Notes: generated by a model not told the origin, from the sequence alone. Numbered from the stretch's first letter, positions 1-12,329 are shown. The stretch: 64,000 bases of DNA from Plecoglossus altivelis (GCA_036571765.1 BROE01000022.1:9393575-9457574), one strand, 5' to 3'. Numbers and translations are program-made.

Positions 1-2433
1 CTTCAACGATAAAACATTCATGTATTATGTTCATGAATAAGTTAGTTGGCTATTTGCATTATTGAGTTTCCCACTCCTGGCTCTCCTCCTCTGCACACTC
101 CTGAGGTGTCACTGCTACACCTCAATGATTCTGAGGACGTGCAGTCAGACTCTGAGTCAGACCACTCTCCTTGACAACATCTGCGTGCGTGCGTGTGTGT
201 CTGCGTGTGTGTGTGTCTGCGTGTGTTTGTGCGTCTGCGTGTGTGTGTGTGTCTGCGTGTGCGTGTGTCTGCGTGTGTGTGCGTGCGGGTGTCGCCTGAC
301 TGAGCCTAGCAGGGACCATGGGAGGGCATGACTGGCACCTCCGACTAGAAAGGCAGAGGTGGAGAGGACAGAGATGCACCTGCTTAGTGTGTGTGTGCGT
401 GTGTGTGTGTTTATGTGTGTATGTGTCTGCATGTGGATGCGTGTGAAGGTGTTTGCCAAAGGTGTGGGGTTGAGGTGGGTTTGAAGTCAGTGCCTCCCGC
501 TGTGAAGATCATTAGCGGGTCTTTAGCATCCTCAAAGCCTGGAATTACAGAAGGTTGATGGATCAGTCTCTGCAGTCTCTGGCTCATTCTCAGCCTCTCT
601 CAGCGCGAGCGTCTTTCAGCGCTTGCCTCTCCCAGTGCTAATCTCTATCAATGAATGTTAAAACCTCTGTTCGCTCAATACAGGCCTAGCAAGATTCTTA
701 AAATGTTAGCATCTCTCTATGCTAGGCCCTTTCAATGCCAGCATCTCTCAATATTGGTCTTGCTGCTAGCCGTACCAGACATCATTTTAATGGTGGAGGA
801 ACAGAAGGGGCCTGGGTTTCCGGAAGCCTTCGTCTCACACAGGCTTCTAATTACTCACTTAGATCCATGTCTCTGCCTTCTCTCCTCCTCTCCTCTCTCC
901 ATCTCTCAGTGATTGCAATGAGCGGCAGGGGACTTGGGTTTTGTCCGTCTTTTCAGATTCTGTTTCTAGTTGCTGTGATGCAACAGTGATCATATTGTCT
1001 CTTGGCAACAGCTGCCTGTTGGATCTGGCAGATGCTAGCCTCTGGCGTCTTCTCGTTTCCCGGGAGACCGGCATGGCTCTGTGTTTGACGTCAACAGAGC
1101 CCAAACTGCGGGTTTTCGGTGAGGTCCAGAATCTTTTGTGTTGGCACCTTTCTCATCCGGAATCAAAACAGCGTCATGACGATGACATTCCCACCCTCCC
1201 TTCCTCCCACCCAGCCCTCACGTCCCACCCCCTTGTTCCCCCCCCTGCCCTGGCAAACTACGGCACAGGAACAAAATGCAAACCCTGGAAGTTTAACAGA
1301 GATGTTATTGTTTCTCACGGAGGGGAGCGCTTTCATGCTCTGCCCTCATCATTGCTTTTAACCCCCCCTTCCTTTAATGAGCACTCTCTCACTATTGCTT
1401 TTTTTCACATTTGGAAGAAAGACCACAAAATCCCCCTTGTTTATATTTGTCTGCAGCTTCAAAAACAGTGGAAGAGAAGGCCACTGTGGCACTCTGTCTG
1501 GTGACCAGCAACAAACAGGGACCTTTCTGCTGTGTTCTGCTTGGGAAGAGACGGTGAATTGTGAATGGATGGATGGATGGATGGAGGGATAGATGGGGGG
1601 GAGGAAAGGACTGGAAAAAAGGCATTTTGGCTCCAGATATAAGAGTATTCAGACAGCCTGTTGCTCTCTGTTAAGCCGCCATCATGCCTACCATCTTATC
1701 AACAGTTTGTCACTCATCCATGTCTGGGATGAACACTCGACTCGGTGCATCCTCGATACACACATCTGCAATGCGACCTTGCAACCAGACAAGACTATAA
1801 ATACACAGGAATCAGGTACTGAGATAAAAATAAATGTTGTAAAGTTAGAACTTAAGTCTGTTTTCTTGTCACTCCAGTCCTCTAAAGGCTGTGGCCTCCC
1901 CAGGTGTTGTCAGGCTAAAAGCTACTTTTGTGCTTTGTCACTGTTTGGTCAGCACTATTCTAATGACTGAGCGCAGCTGTCTTAGCTCACTCCGTTGCTC
2001 TCTCTGTCTCCGTAAGTTCCCTCCCTCGCTCTCTCTGTCTGTCTGCGTAAGTTCCCTCCCTCGCTCTCTCCGTCTCCGTTAAGTTCCCTCCCTCGCTCTC
2101 TCATTCACCGTCTCCTCCTCTCCCTGTGACCATGACTCTCACGGTGGTAGCCCTCCGACGCTGTTCTCGGAGATACGGATAGCTAGGCTGTCATTACCTA
2201 TTCCAGATGGCACACACAATGTACTCAATTTGCATCTGACAAGGGATCAAGGTCCCTTCGGATGGACTGGGGGGAGCTCAAGGTTGAATTGAAACCAAAT
2301 GTTTGACTGGCCTCAAGTAAACCCTGTGGACTCGGAGAAGTTATAGAACAAACTATGAATACAGACTGTTGGTCAAAACCAGCCAACTGGAAGTAACTCA
2401 TCCTGCCTGTGTGTGTGTGTGTGTGTTCCCCAG
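1..2433 (+). other. erbb4: intron 12, 3' part
   Basis: No exon is recognised: exon 12 of ERBB4, encoding the end of domain III, is not present. The stretch holds a compound GT/GCGT repeat near its start, a CT-rich repeat of about 35 bp around 2010-2100, and otherwise unremarkable sequence. It ends in a GT repeat followed by TTCCCCAG. Confidence 0.8.
181..430. repeat. compound GT / TGCGTG simple repeats
   Basis: Two neighbouring tracts, about 181-292 and 388-430, consist of GT runs interrupted by TCTGCG and TGCG units. Open reading frames across them are only Cys-Val or Thr-His periodicity from the repeat and are not genes. Confidence 0.9.
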
Positions 2434-2566
2434 CCACACATCGGATGGTTTGTGACCCCTTGTGCTCAGACTCTGGGTGCTGGGGGCCAGGGCCAGACCA
2501 GTGCCTCTCATGTCGTTACTTCAGCAGAGGACGCACCTGTGTGGACACTTGCAACCTGTACGAAGG
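2434..2566 (+). CDS. erbb4: erbb4 exon 13: ectodomain cysteine-rich (furin-like) segment
   Basis: 133 bp, the same length as EGFR/ERBB exon 13. It enters with two bases of a split codon and leaves with GG of a glycine codon. The translation contains MVCDPLCSDSGCWGPGPDQC and CRYFSRGRTC, the cysteine-spaced modules of ERBB domain IV, which packs against the dimerisation arm in the tethered receptor. The acceptor is CCCCAG after a GT microsatellite (2408-2426), and the donor is GG|gtgagt, followed within about 15 bases by a CA repeat. The boundary agrees in phase with the next exon. Confidence 0.95.
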
Positions 2567-2585
2567 GTGAGTGACTCCCCCCCCC

Positions 2586-2628
2586 CACACACACACACAG
2601 ACACACACACAGACACACACACACACAT
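2586..2628. repeat. (CA)n with CAGA interruptions
   Basis: Dinucleotide repeat starting about 15 bases downstream of the exon 13 donor. Confidence 0.9.
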
Positions 2629-4589
2629 CAGTCAGCCTACTAAACCTACAACATTCAGCTAATCACCAGCTTCCAACCAGCCTTGAAAATGTGAACTTAA
2701 GTTGAAAATGTTGCATAACGTTGTGAATGGGACCTCAAATGTCAGCCAGTTGTTTAGCTGTTAATGAAATGTCTCCATTTTACACCTTTACTTTTAAGGT
2801 ATTAAACACCTGACATTGCACAGTGTAAACTTCCCACAATCCCGTCTGTCTAACCCCCCTGAGGCCACATAGTTGCTCTTCCTCATCCTTTGTCTTCATC
2901 CCTGAAGATCAGCAGTCGTGGTGCCAACTCAATCTCAGGCTCAATAGACATGGCAAAGATAGGACATGTACGTCTAAATGTCATTGAAACAGATTACTGT
3001 GTTTGTGTGAAAGACAAGGTCAGGTCACAAACACACCTCACTTCACTTCATAATACCACGCAATTCCGCTCCCTCGCTAACCAACCCTGCGGCAGGTAAA
3101 TACCTCCGGGAAATAATATTGGTGGTTTTCATTTCTCACGGATTTAGAGAATTTGTTTGTCGTCTGAGATATATGTGTGAAGAATTTTCTCCTACGTTTG
3201 CGTTATATTTCTTCTGTGTATGTTAAAAAAAAGATGTCCGTGCACATGTCTGAACTCCTTAACACGCATGCATTTATTTGTCTGGTTATTTCCTTGTAAA
3301 TGGAGGTACAGCCTTACCACGATTGTCTCAGAAAAGTGAAAATGGTTCCGCTAAAGAGTTTCGCTAACACTTTGTAAAGCATTCAATTCAGCTGCTGTAG
3401 CTAGGGTGTTGGTGGCTGCATGTGAAATAGGGAATTCTAAAGAGTTGTGAATGTGTACTTTCCTGTTGTTTATGTTATCTGTGTGATGGGTGCACGTTTT
3501 GTCCCATCTACCTCTGTGTCAACCTACGGTCTGGTACGAACGATACACTGTTAATTCAGCCGTTGTAAAACACACGGTGATCCACCGAAATCCAGTCCAC
3601 GGTGTGAAGCTGACTGTGTGAGAAGCATGAGCAGGGAGCTTTGATGTTCTGGTCGGCGCTGGCTGGGTTGGGACTCATGTAGACCCAGACCTACCTGGAT
3701 GTTTTCCCTTGCAGAGGGGCCGTGTCTCGGCCCAGGCAGGCAGAGGGGCCCTTCGTGGTGGAGAAGCGTGAAGCAGGCCTGGAGAGGTACGCTGAGCTGA
3801 GCTGCACTGCAGGGCAGGGGGGTTAGGCGTGTCACTGCGTGTCACAGTCACTGCTTGCGCACGGGGCCACGCCCTGCCTACCTGCCCGCCTGCACTCCAG
3901 AAAGGAGCCACCGGGTGCGATGACGCCTGTAGACCACTAGGGTGTAACCCACCATCCTTTCTGTGTGTGTGTGTGTTGTGTCTGTCTACCGCGCACACAT
4001 ACCACACTCCCCCACACAGGCTGGAGAAATGTTTTGACATTTTTGCATGATTTATTTATTCGACTGTCCATAAGAGTGCCTTGTGTTTTCTAACGTCTCT
4101 GTGTTGAAGATTCTGTTAACATCTGCTGTGCTTTCATGTCTCAAAACGAAACGCCTGTTGTAAAGATAATCCGCACACGGCCCGTAGGTAGGGATACACG
4201 GAAGGCAGCCCTCTTTACCTCCAATCTTCAGATTTGTCCGGAAGGTACCAGCCGTGCGGAGGCACGGTGGTTAATGCTAGTTAGCTGCTCCCAGTGTCCG
4301 TGTATGTGTCCGGATCCAGCCCAGGGTGGGGTTGCAGCAGGGAGAGCAGTTCAGAGAGGCAGACTCCAAGCTGAGGCCAGGAGGGACTCTCGGGAAGACC
4401 CATTTAGACTGGAGCTGGGGCTCAGCCTGGCTTGGCTTGGCTCTGCTGGGCCAGACAAAGCCTTCCTTCCCGTGCCACCCAGCATGCATTGTGCTGTCCA
4501 GATAAAGCATAATTAATCCTAATTTGATTTAACATCCCATGGAGAAGCTGCTCTTTTTCATTACAAAGAGGAAACACCCTGGTGCTCCC

Positions 4590-4735
4590 ACACACACACA
4601 CACACACACACTCGCACACATACACAAACACTCACCATCACACATAAAGGAATACATGCTACGTTGTATTCTCTCACCCACACACCGGCATGCATGTATT
4701 ATCTTGCACGCACACACACACACACACACACACAG
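4590..4735. repeat. two CA microsatellites
   Basis: CA runs at about 4590-4625 and 4709-4735, separated by sequence that also contains CACA motifs. Confidence 0.85.
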
Positions 4736-5821
4736 TCTCCACGCAGCAGCACTTTACAGGTCCCCCCCATCCCAAAGGCCTCGTGCCAACTCCGTTGCTC
4801 AGTCTGGAGTTAATGACTGCCCTGAGCTTCATTGTGCACACCCCTCATCCACCACCGCAACACAGGAACAACAAGCCACTTTAGTTAATAGATTGGGGGA
4901 AATATGGAACCCCCCTTTGCCTCGATAGAGAACCAAAGTGATGTTATCAATATGGCCAGCTAATCAGCCACTGGGCTGGTGGGTGGTGCGGGAGAAACAT
5001 CGAGCTTAAGATTAGCCAGTCCCTCTGTGTCCTACGTCAGCTGGGAGTGTAGGGAGGATGACATCATTACTTTATCCAGCTCCTTTCAGTGCCAAATTCA
5101 ACTGAAGAAAAAGATGGCCTAATATAACCCACAGCTGCCCTTCTGCACACACTCTTACAGGAAACCAGCTCATCTACCTCTTTCTTGACGCTCTGTTTGA
5201 AGCGATTCCATGTTTATCTGATGTTTCCTCCTTCTGTAATCTATTTATTGATGTCCTCCCTTCAACTTGACTGAATTTTAGATATACATATTGACAGCTT
5301 TAATTAATTCAACAAGACTCTGCCCTTGCACAGAGCCATGCTAAAATGTACCGTTGGCAAAAGCAAAATGCATTAGATCGGAAAGCTTTCGAACACTTGT
5401 GATTATATCACGATGGAGAACAGGAAACGCAATCTTGATAGTTTGTTTTTGCCCCGTTTTCTATATCGTCCAACATTTCAGTCAGTCTTTGGGAACACAC
5501 TGTAGGGTCGGAAAGGTTGTTTTCAATGAACGCCTGACTGTATGAGGCAGGACCACTTCATGTTATTGAGTTTTCAGTCATAGTAAAGCAGTGGCAGTCA
5601 GTGTAGGTCACTGGTGGGTGCAGCCGCAGCAGGTGGATGGATGGTTGATGGGAGCGTTTCCATGCCCGCTCCCACTGTCTGGCTGCTGCATTGCCCCCAG
5701 GCTACATGACACCATGCCACCTGACCCCCCCACAACCACCTCCTGTAGGCTGCGGAAAGACACACACACTGTCATTTGGGGGAATGTAACATAATTCTTG
5801 CTTTCTCACTATCTCCTCTAT

Positions 5822-5991
5822 CACCCCCCCCCCCCCTTCTTACATCCTCTACTCTTCCTGTCTGCTCCATTCCTCGCTCTCCTTTCCCTGTCACTCCCTC
5901 TCTCCTTCCTTTTCTCCCTTTCCTCTCCCTCTCTCTCACTTTCTGTCTCTCCCTGCCTCCCACCTCTCTCTCCCTCTCTCCTTCTATCTCT

Positions 5992-6034
<43 letters not shown>

Positions 6035-6160
6035 ACTCGCTCTCTCTCCCTATGACTCTGTCTCTGCCGCTCTCTACCTCTCTCTTCCTCTCTCTCTATC
6101 TCTCGCTCCCTCTTTCTGTCTCTCCCTCCCTCCCTCTCTCTCCCTCTCTCTCCCTATCTT
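5822..6160. repeat. long CT-rich polypyrimidine tract
   Basis: About 340 bases of C and T in CTCTCT and TCCCTC units, with a run of C near 5826-5836. It ends directly at the exon 14 acceptor and probably serves as its polypyrimidine tract. The long Ser/Leu/Pro reading frame across it is a composition artefact. Confidence 0.9.
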
Positions 6161-6164
6161 CCAG

Positions 6165-6258
6165 GGACGTTCGGGAGTATGCTAATGGCTCCATGTGTGT
6201 GGAGTGTGATGCTCAGTGTGAGAAAGCAGACGATGACTCCCTGACCTGTCATGGCCCG
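6165..6258 (+). CDS. erbb4: erbb4 exon 14: ectodomain cysteine-rich segment
   Basis: 94 bp. The first base completes the glycine codon of exon 13, and the exon ends in phase 0 after CCG. The translation runs DVREYANGSMCVECDAQC and then EKADDDSLTCHGP, closely matching the ERBB4 stretch ending in LTCHGP. It is the middle part of domain IV, with four cysteines in the usual spacing. The acceptor is ATCTTCCAG and the donor CCG|gtaaga, with a CA microsatellite (6268-6290) just inside the next intron. Confidence 0.95.
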
Positions 6259-7802
6259 GTAAGACAGATACACACACACACACACACACATTCTCAGAGG
6301 CTCCGTAGAGAAGTTCAGACTCAGAGAAGCAAAGCACGTTCTCTCTCCCCCCATCTCTTGTCCATGTCCACACACACCCATCTGAATACAGAGAAGTGAA
6401 TTCTCTCCGCAAACGGCTCTTCTGGTTTACCTTTCGTATACCTTGGCATTGTTTAATCTGCAGTATTTATGCGATTTTAATTCACCCTATTATGTTTACA
6501 CGCTGTTTGGATCCGCCCAATAAAAACACGTCGGAGAATTTCTCTGCTTCCCGCCACAAACTGAAATAGCTTCTGACCACAGACAGAGCCTTCGATTACT
6601 CTGCAACCATGATGAATTGTATTCTCTAATAAAGTGCGCCTCTGAGCTTTGTGATTGATTTTATTTCATGTTAACTTATAGGGAAAGTAGATTTCAGCCA
6701 TCTGGGGTGTGTCGCCTTGTGTGTGGTTTGAGTGTGCGAGCAGACATGCCTGTTTTTGCCATTCCACCTGCGTGCGTATGCCACTCATCGATCCTACGGT
6801 CATGCAGCTTTAGCAGAATATGGACTCGGTTTGCAGCATTCGGTTGTAATAGGAGTGAACCTTTATGGGTGGAGTCCTATCGTGCGTGAGTGGAATTAAC
6901 ACTGACCACCCAGGTTTCCTCCTCAGGGGGCTGCCCTTTGCTCAATACCTAACCCACCCCATCATCAGACACAGTCCAGTGTAGCTGTGCTGTGTATAGT
7001 TTGGAACCTAGCTCTGTGGTCCTCTTAGGTCTGAGGGTTTCCAAGCCAAAGCAAGCAAGATAAGGGACTTGCGTTTCAACAGAGAATGTGTTGATTGTTA
7101 TGAAGGGAGATCGCCTGGAGATAAGGTTTTATGCACTTGGCTAACTCAGGGATATTCCATGGACCCTCCTCAAGCTAAATCCTGATACACGGACAGCCTA
7201 TTGAGCATCTGCAATTAAGTTCATTAGTCAATCTGGCGGTCCACATGTCTTCTTTCTGTAGCACGCGAAGAGCAGATGTCAGCATGTCGATCAGCTGAGC
7301 ATATTGCAGGTCCTGGGAGCGCACTTCCAGACAGACAGGCCTCAGTCCAGCAATGCCAGAGACTGGGAACAGACAGCGTGGGAGTGGTGAGCCAGGCAAA
7401 TGGATTACAGCAATCATGTTATGGCCATAGAGACCATAGCAATTGCATTACACCTTAGCCACAATGATTTCATAGCCATAGCTAATGCCCTCAGAGCGAG
7501 GGTGATTGTTACAAGGCCAATAGCCAAGTGCTGGCAGGAACCCAGGAGGGAGTGGACAGTGTGTCCTAAGATTTGAGAGGCATTATTTGCCGGTGTTATA
7601 ATGTCTATGGTACCTGTTGACGGAGGGGATGGTTTTACATAGGAGCACTAAAGGCATGCAGTTTGTAGACTTCCTCATTGCCCGATGGAAGAGCACAGCT
7701 TGGGTATAGTCATGTGGTACTGTTGGTCCGTGGAAGACTTGGAGAGGCAAAAATGTTTACAAGGACGAGTAGAAGTTAGTGTCCTTTCCTCCTGTCTTCC
7801 CC

Positions 7803-7862
7803 CTCCTCCTTCCCTCCTCCTCCTCCTCCTCCTCCTCCTCCTCTCCTCCTCCTCTCTTCCCC
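7803..7862. repeat. (TCC)n trinucleotide repeat
   Basis: TCC units repeated with few interruptions. On the opposite strand they would read as poly-Glu, which is not a gene. Confidence 0.9.
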
Positions 7863-8815
7863 TCCGCCTCTACAATCCCTCTGACCATATGCTGTTCAGA
7901 TGGACCCTCCAGCCCAGATGGACTAGCACCGACTGCAAATTGATTAACAGGCAGGGCCACCAAACACACTCACACACTCAGCACCCGTCCAGACCGGCCG
8001 GACGCGGCGATGAGTCTACGTGTTAAAACCTCGCCAGCTGACCTGCTCGCTCAACCTTGTCGTCAGCGATGGAGATTGAAAACAGACATCTGACGACATT
8101 AAAGATCTGATGGGAAAGGACACAGAGTTCCTTTGTCCTGGTCAGATCTTGACATCATTCCGTCTTTAAGTGATACGCCAGCCTCGTCTGTTCTTGAGCA
8201 GCGAGTATTTATAACAGCTTGACCGACCGCGATTGTCTGGTGTTGAGAGCCATTCACTTTAACTTTCATTCATTCGCACCGTTCCATTGTGATTCAGGAG
8301 TGGCTCCAAGGTTAAATAGTGAAGCATTATTGTACTGACTTATGTGGTCTGTACCTGATTATGTCTGACCCTTGCTGCACAGCTTAGAGGAGGCCGCTAC
8401 AAAGTATATATCACCTGGAAGTCTATTTTAAACCCAGTCTGTGAATCAGTTCTGGCTTCAGAGACTGTTTTATATGGGTGGCTGTTAAAGGTCTATCTAC
8501 GGAATCTGACATGCGTGTGAATAACCTTTACGACGATGGTTACAGCTGCTGCCTTACTCTAACTCTGAAGGTGGAAGGGCACACACACACACACACACAT
8601 GCATACGCGCACACACGTACACACACATCTCGGGAGTAGCCCCGACAAATCAGAGTTTACAGGAGGATGTTTGGCAGGAGCATGATGCGTTGTCCCCCTG
8701 TCACTGTGGGTTGTAGAGATGGGCTGGCAGAGCAGGAATCCTGTGTACTGTGTCTAATCAGTTTGCCTCCGTGGGCCAGGTGCTTATTGGACATAGCATA
8801 GGGTTTTGCTTTCGA

Positions 8816-8908
8816 GACACACTCACGCACACACACACACACACACTCATAAAACTCATGGACTTCCTGACTCACTGGGAAAGCAGGAGACTCTGGAGAT
8901 GTGCACAG

Positions 8909-8951
<43 letters not shown>
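8816..8951. repeat. CA microsatellites
   Basis: Two CA tracts, 8816-8848 and 8911-8951, the second with about 20 uninterrupted units. Confidence 0.92.
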
Positions 8952-8952
<1 letters not shown>

Positions 8953-9152
8953 GCACGCAAGCCCTCTTGCACTGATTGTTTTTGCAATGGTAAAAGCACC
9001 CCCTCACACCACTGCATATTTATCTACCCATCTATCTTTGTGCTCTCCTCTCCAGCTCAGGGGCCATTGTTCTGTTTAGCCCAGTATCTGTCTTTGAGAT
9101 GCTCTCTGAGCCTCTGCTGCTGAGCCTGTTACACAGCCTTTATTGATACCCA

Positions 9153-9198
9153 CCCCCACACACACACACAAACACACTCTCTCTCTCTCTCTCTCTCG

Positions 9199-9231
<33 letters not shown>

Positions 9232-9266
9232 TCTCTCTCACACACACACACACACACAAACACACA
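9153..9266. repeat. compound CA/CT microsatellite
   Basis: Alternating blocks of CA and CT dinucleotides arranged CA-CT-CA-CT-CA. Confidence 0.92.
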
Positions 9267-9424
9267 GACAGAGAAGCCTGCCTCCCCGGCCTCCCCCTCC
9301 CATATTACCTCCATAAATCCTCTCTTGGCTGATTGTTATGGTCATTGTGTGTGCTGTGAGGGATGGTTATTATCTGCCGCCCTGCTTGCTGCTGGTTTAT
9401 GCGTCTCGTCTTCGCCCTAACTCC

Positions 9425-9668
9425 CTCCTGTCCTCCTCTCCCTCCCTCCCTCCCTCTTCCTCTCTGCTCTCACTATCTGTTTTGCCTTTTTGCTCATCTG
9501 CTCCCTCACTTTGTCTTTTCCTTCTATCTTTCTTTCGGCCTTTTTCTTTCTTTCTCTGTCTCTCTCTGTTTGTTCGTCTGTCTCTCTCGCTCTCTTTCCC
9601 TCTCTTTCTCTCGCTCTCTCTTCCTCTCCAACATCCCCTCTCCACCTCGCCTCACTCTCTCTCTCCCA
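9425..9668. repeat. CT-rich tract adjoining exon 15 acceptor
   Basis: A pyrimidine-biased stretch of TCTCTC, CTTTC and CCCTC units that ends at the CCCAG acceptor of exon 15. Confidence 0.85.
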
Positions 9669-9669
9669 G

Positions 9670-9824
9670 GGTCCTGACCACTGCGTGAAATGCCTCCACT
9701 TCAAAGACGGCCCAAACTGCGTGGAGAAGTGTCCAGACGGCCTGCAGGGGGCCAACAGCTTCATCTTCAAATACGCCGAAGCCAACAACGAGTGTCACCC
9801 CTGTCACTCGAACTGCACGCAGGG
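9670..9824 (+). CDS. erbb4: erbb4 exon 15: last domain IV cysteine modules
   Basis: 155 bp, beginning in phase 0 with GPDHC and ending with CAG GG of a split glycine codon. It contains HFKDGPNCVEKCPDGLQGAN, FIFKYA and ECHPCHSNCTQ. The DGLQGANSFIFKYA segment is typical of ERBB4. NCT is an N-glycosylation sequon that is also present in mammalian ERBB4. It lies immediately before the alternatively spliced juxtamembrane exon. The donor is GG|gtgagg, followed by a GT microsatellite at 9836-9858. Confidence 0.96.
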
Positions 9825-10616
9825 GTGAGGGGCAGTGTGTGTGTGTGTGTGTGTGTGTTGTGTACGTGTGTTAGCTTAAGTGCATGTGTGCATAACACAT
9901 TTGGGTGTGTTGAATGTGTTATCCATGCTGTTATTGCTTGGGGGTTTTGCTGATTTTGTCCTCATTGTGTGATCGAAGGTGCGTTCTCCTTTCTGCGAGG
10001 TTAGCATGTTTCCGCGGCGGTTCGCTCGTGTATCAAGTCAGCAGTCAGAATGACTAATGACGCAGGAGAAAGAGAAGGCTCTTCATTTACTCGACAATGG
10101 ATTTCCCTCTCTCTGGCTTGACTGCACCCGTGCCTATTGATCAAGTCAAGTCAAGGTCACTCCATTGAGCGCTCGGGCTTTGTAGTTCAAGCGGAGAGGC
10201 GGAAATGCTAAACAATTCGTCTTCCCCTGTCTTAAGAATCATGCAAATAGACGAGGTTCATCAGTGTAGAATCTGCACTCTGCACTTTAGGATGTTGCAC
10301 GTACACTTTCTGACTCACACACACACACGCACACACGCACGCACACACACACACACACGCGCGCACACAAACACCCTGAGTGACAGGTGAAAGATGTGCC
10401 ACTCAATAGAAGTTGTGTTTTGCAGTCAATGGGGCACTGCCAACGCTTGTGTGCCGTTGCCCTCTGAGTGGCAGCTCACAGCTGTGACGAGGCGAAATTT
10501 CGTCTTGACACGTTGTCAAGAACAACTCAATCCCAGATTCGCAGGCGGTCTCGTGCATTCTTAATCTGGGAAGGAGGGCGGAATAGAGAGAAAGATAGGG
10601 AGAGATACACGGAAAG

Positions 10617-10647
<31 letters not shown>

Positions 10648-10795
10648 GAGGAGAAATAGAGAGAGATTGAGAGAAATCCCTGAGTGCGACCAGGACACTG
10701 AGAAATAGTCTGGGAGAAGGAGTATCCAGCTGAGACTCACCAACACCTTTATGAAAAAGTAAATATGTTTTTTTTTTCCTTTCTCTCTTGTTCAG
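9825..10795 (+). other. erbb4: intron 15
   Basis: Noncoding. It holds a GT repeat (9836-9858), a CA repeat with GCGC (10317-10372) and a GA-rich tract (about 10568-10675). I looked for a JM-a type exon (Cys-containing, with a Tyr-Tyr-Pro-Trp core in mammals) and did not find one. A run of about 13 T precedes the exon 16 acceptor. Confidence 0.8.
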
Positions 10796-10840
10796 GTGTA
10801 CTGGTCCCAGGCTGCAAGACTGCATTGGCTGGATGGACAG
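10796..10840 (+). CDS. erbb4: erbb4 juxtamembrane exon, JM-b type
   Basis: 45 bp, the length of the mammalian JM-b exon (JM-a is 75 bp). The first base completes a glycine, then CTGPRLQDCIGWMD, then AG of a split arginine codon. The pattern Cys-x(8)-Cys-Ile-Gly-x-Met-Asp-Arg matches the JM-b form CIGSSIEDCIGLMDR. In mammals JM-a contains the ADAM17 shedding site and JM-b does not, so a receptor using this exon should resist shedding and should not release its intracellular domain. The acceptor is TTGTTCAG and the donor AG|gtacct. The phases fit both neighbours. Confidence 0.9.
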
Positions 10841-11744
10841 GTACCTAATTCATTTAGAGGACCTCTTCTTCCTCTGGAGATGCACGCACACGCAGACAAA
10901 GGCGTACACGCAAATACACAGGAAATACTCGGAAAAACAAAAACATACAAAATCAGCGACGGAGAGAGAGAAACCCTGAAAGGACAGAAAATATAGCGTA
11001 TGATTAATGACTACCTTTGAGGCCAATTGTCAGTGTGTTAGTGCGTGTGCCTGTGGCCTGGTGTCGAGCACGTAACGTTGCTCTTACTGTCAGCTACCCG
11101 TGACCAATGTGCGTTGACTCATCTATATAGAGTCTTGCCATGTCTGAGAGACTTTTCTCTACTGACTCTTGCTTCGATGAATCATATAGATAGAGCATGG
11201 TGTTTATGGCTTTTATTCTCAGCCGGTCGTGTGACGGAAAAGAACAAAACGCCACTAACCGTTCCAAGCAAATGAATTTACAGTTTCATGACGAGGACAG
11301 GCGTCGTTGAAGTTGTAAAGGGGACCCGAGTACAGGAGGGCGCCTGGAGGAAGCAAGACTTAAGTGTGTGTGTGTCAGTGTAGATGTGGGGATCAGGAAG
11401 AGGGGATTTTACGCTAGGGGGAGGGTCAGGAAAGGTGTTTAGTGCGATTTCTCATGTCCTGAGAAGAATTATGAAGGCTGAATGATGCTGCTAAAATAAA
11501 AAGTGCACATACTGGAGCGCCCTGGTGAACCCTCTTTCGTCCTGAGGCCCACGGGACCGTGTCTCCCTGAAGTCACGATCAGAACACCACCACTAAATAC
11601 CTCCCAGCAATCTAACACTCTGATTCCGCTTTCTGTGATATACGGATTACAGAAGCTGCAACGACAGCTTACCTGTAGACCTTTTGAAGCCTATCTTCCT
11701 TTTGGGCCCGATCAAACCTTATTACCCTACACAAATCAGATGAA

Positions 11745-11891
11745 NNNNNNNNNNNNNNNNNNNNNNNNNNNNNNNNNNNNNNNNNNNNNNNNNNNNNNNN
11801 NNNNNNNNNNNNNNNNNNNNNNNNNNNNNNNNNNNNNNNNNNNNNNNNNNNNNNNNNNNNNNNNNNNNNNNNNNNNNNNNNNNNNNNNNNN
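11745..11891. other. assembly gap (147 N)
   Basis: A run of N inside the JM intron. A similar stretch, GGTCAGGAAAGGTGT or GTTCAGGAAAGGTGT, occurs both about 320 bases before the gap (near 11425) and immediately after it (near 11896). The gap is large enough to hide a 75-bp exon. Confidence 0.99.
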
Positions 11892-12329
11892 GGGGGTTCA
11901 GGAAAGGTGTGTGTGTGTGTGTGTGGGCAGGGGAGAGGGGTGGGGGGGCTGCTGCAAAACGAGTAGGGAGGGCGAACCCCCGCTTGGTACGTTCAGTTCA
12001 GTTCTAACAGGGCCAGGAAATAAGGCCACTAAATAAAGTCAAAACCCAGAGCAACGAGTCAGTAAGGGAGAAGCGCACTTGACCCGGTCTGATGTTCACA
12101 GTGAGAGGCCACTACAGGGCAGGCCCTGGCAGGCCAAGGTGGACGAAACGCTAATGGCTGCGACTTCAGTCGTGACTGGTGGACAGACAGCGGAGGGCTC
12201 ACCGGAGCCCGCCCGTCCATTGATCGGTTTCCCTGTCTGAAGTGATGACTGGAAAGAGATGTGGTAAGCCGATGGTGAGGGAGATAAGGGGAAGGGAGGA
12301 CAGATAAGCGAGAGGCAGTTGGGAGGGAG

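Larger units (their letters stand above)
2567..6164 (+). other. erbb4: intron 13
   Basis: Noncoding. It contains CA repeats near 2586-2628, 4590-4625 and 4709-4735. A region of mixed composition at about 4900-5560 has no recognised element. A pyrimidine-rich low-complexity tract at about 5822-6160 runs right up to the exon 14 acceptor. Confidence 0.85.
6259..9669 (+). other. erbb4: intron 14
   Basis: Noncoding. About 6400-7780 and 7870-8570 are unique sequence in which I recognise nothing. Simple repeats occur at 7803-7856 (TCC)n, 8580-8600, 8816-8848 and 8911-8951 (CA)n, 9153-9266 (mixed CA and CT) and 9425-9668 (CT-rich, leading into the exon 15 acceptor). Confidence 0.85.

Noticed and set aside
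5776..6399. A 207-codon Ser/Leu frame overlapping exon 14
   Set aside because: It is the CT-rich tract. Within it only 6165-6258 is coding, and in a frame that agrees with exon 13.
11503..12036. A 177-codon frame crossing the N gap
   Set aside because: It is continuous only because N codons carry no stops. The flanks do not resemble a protein or the JM-a exon.
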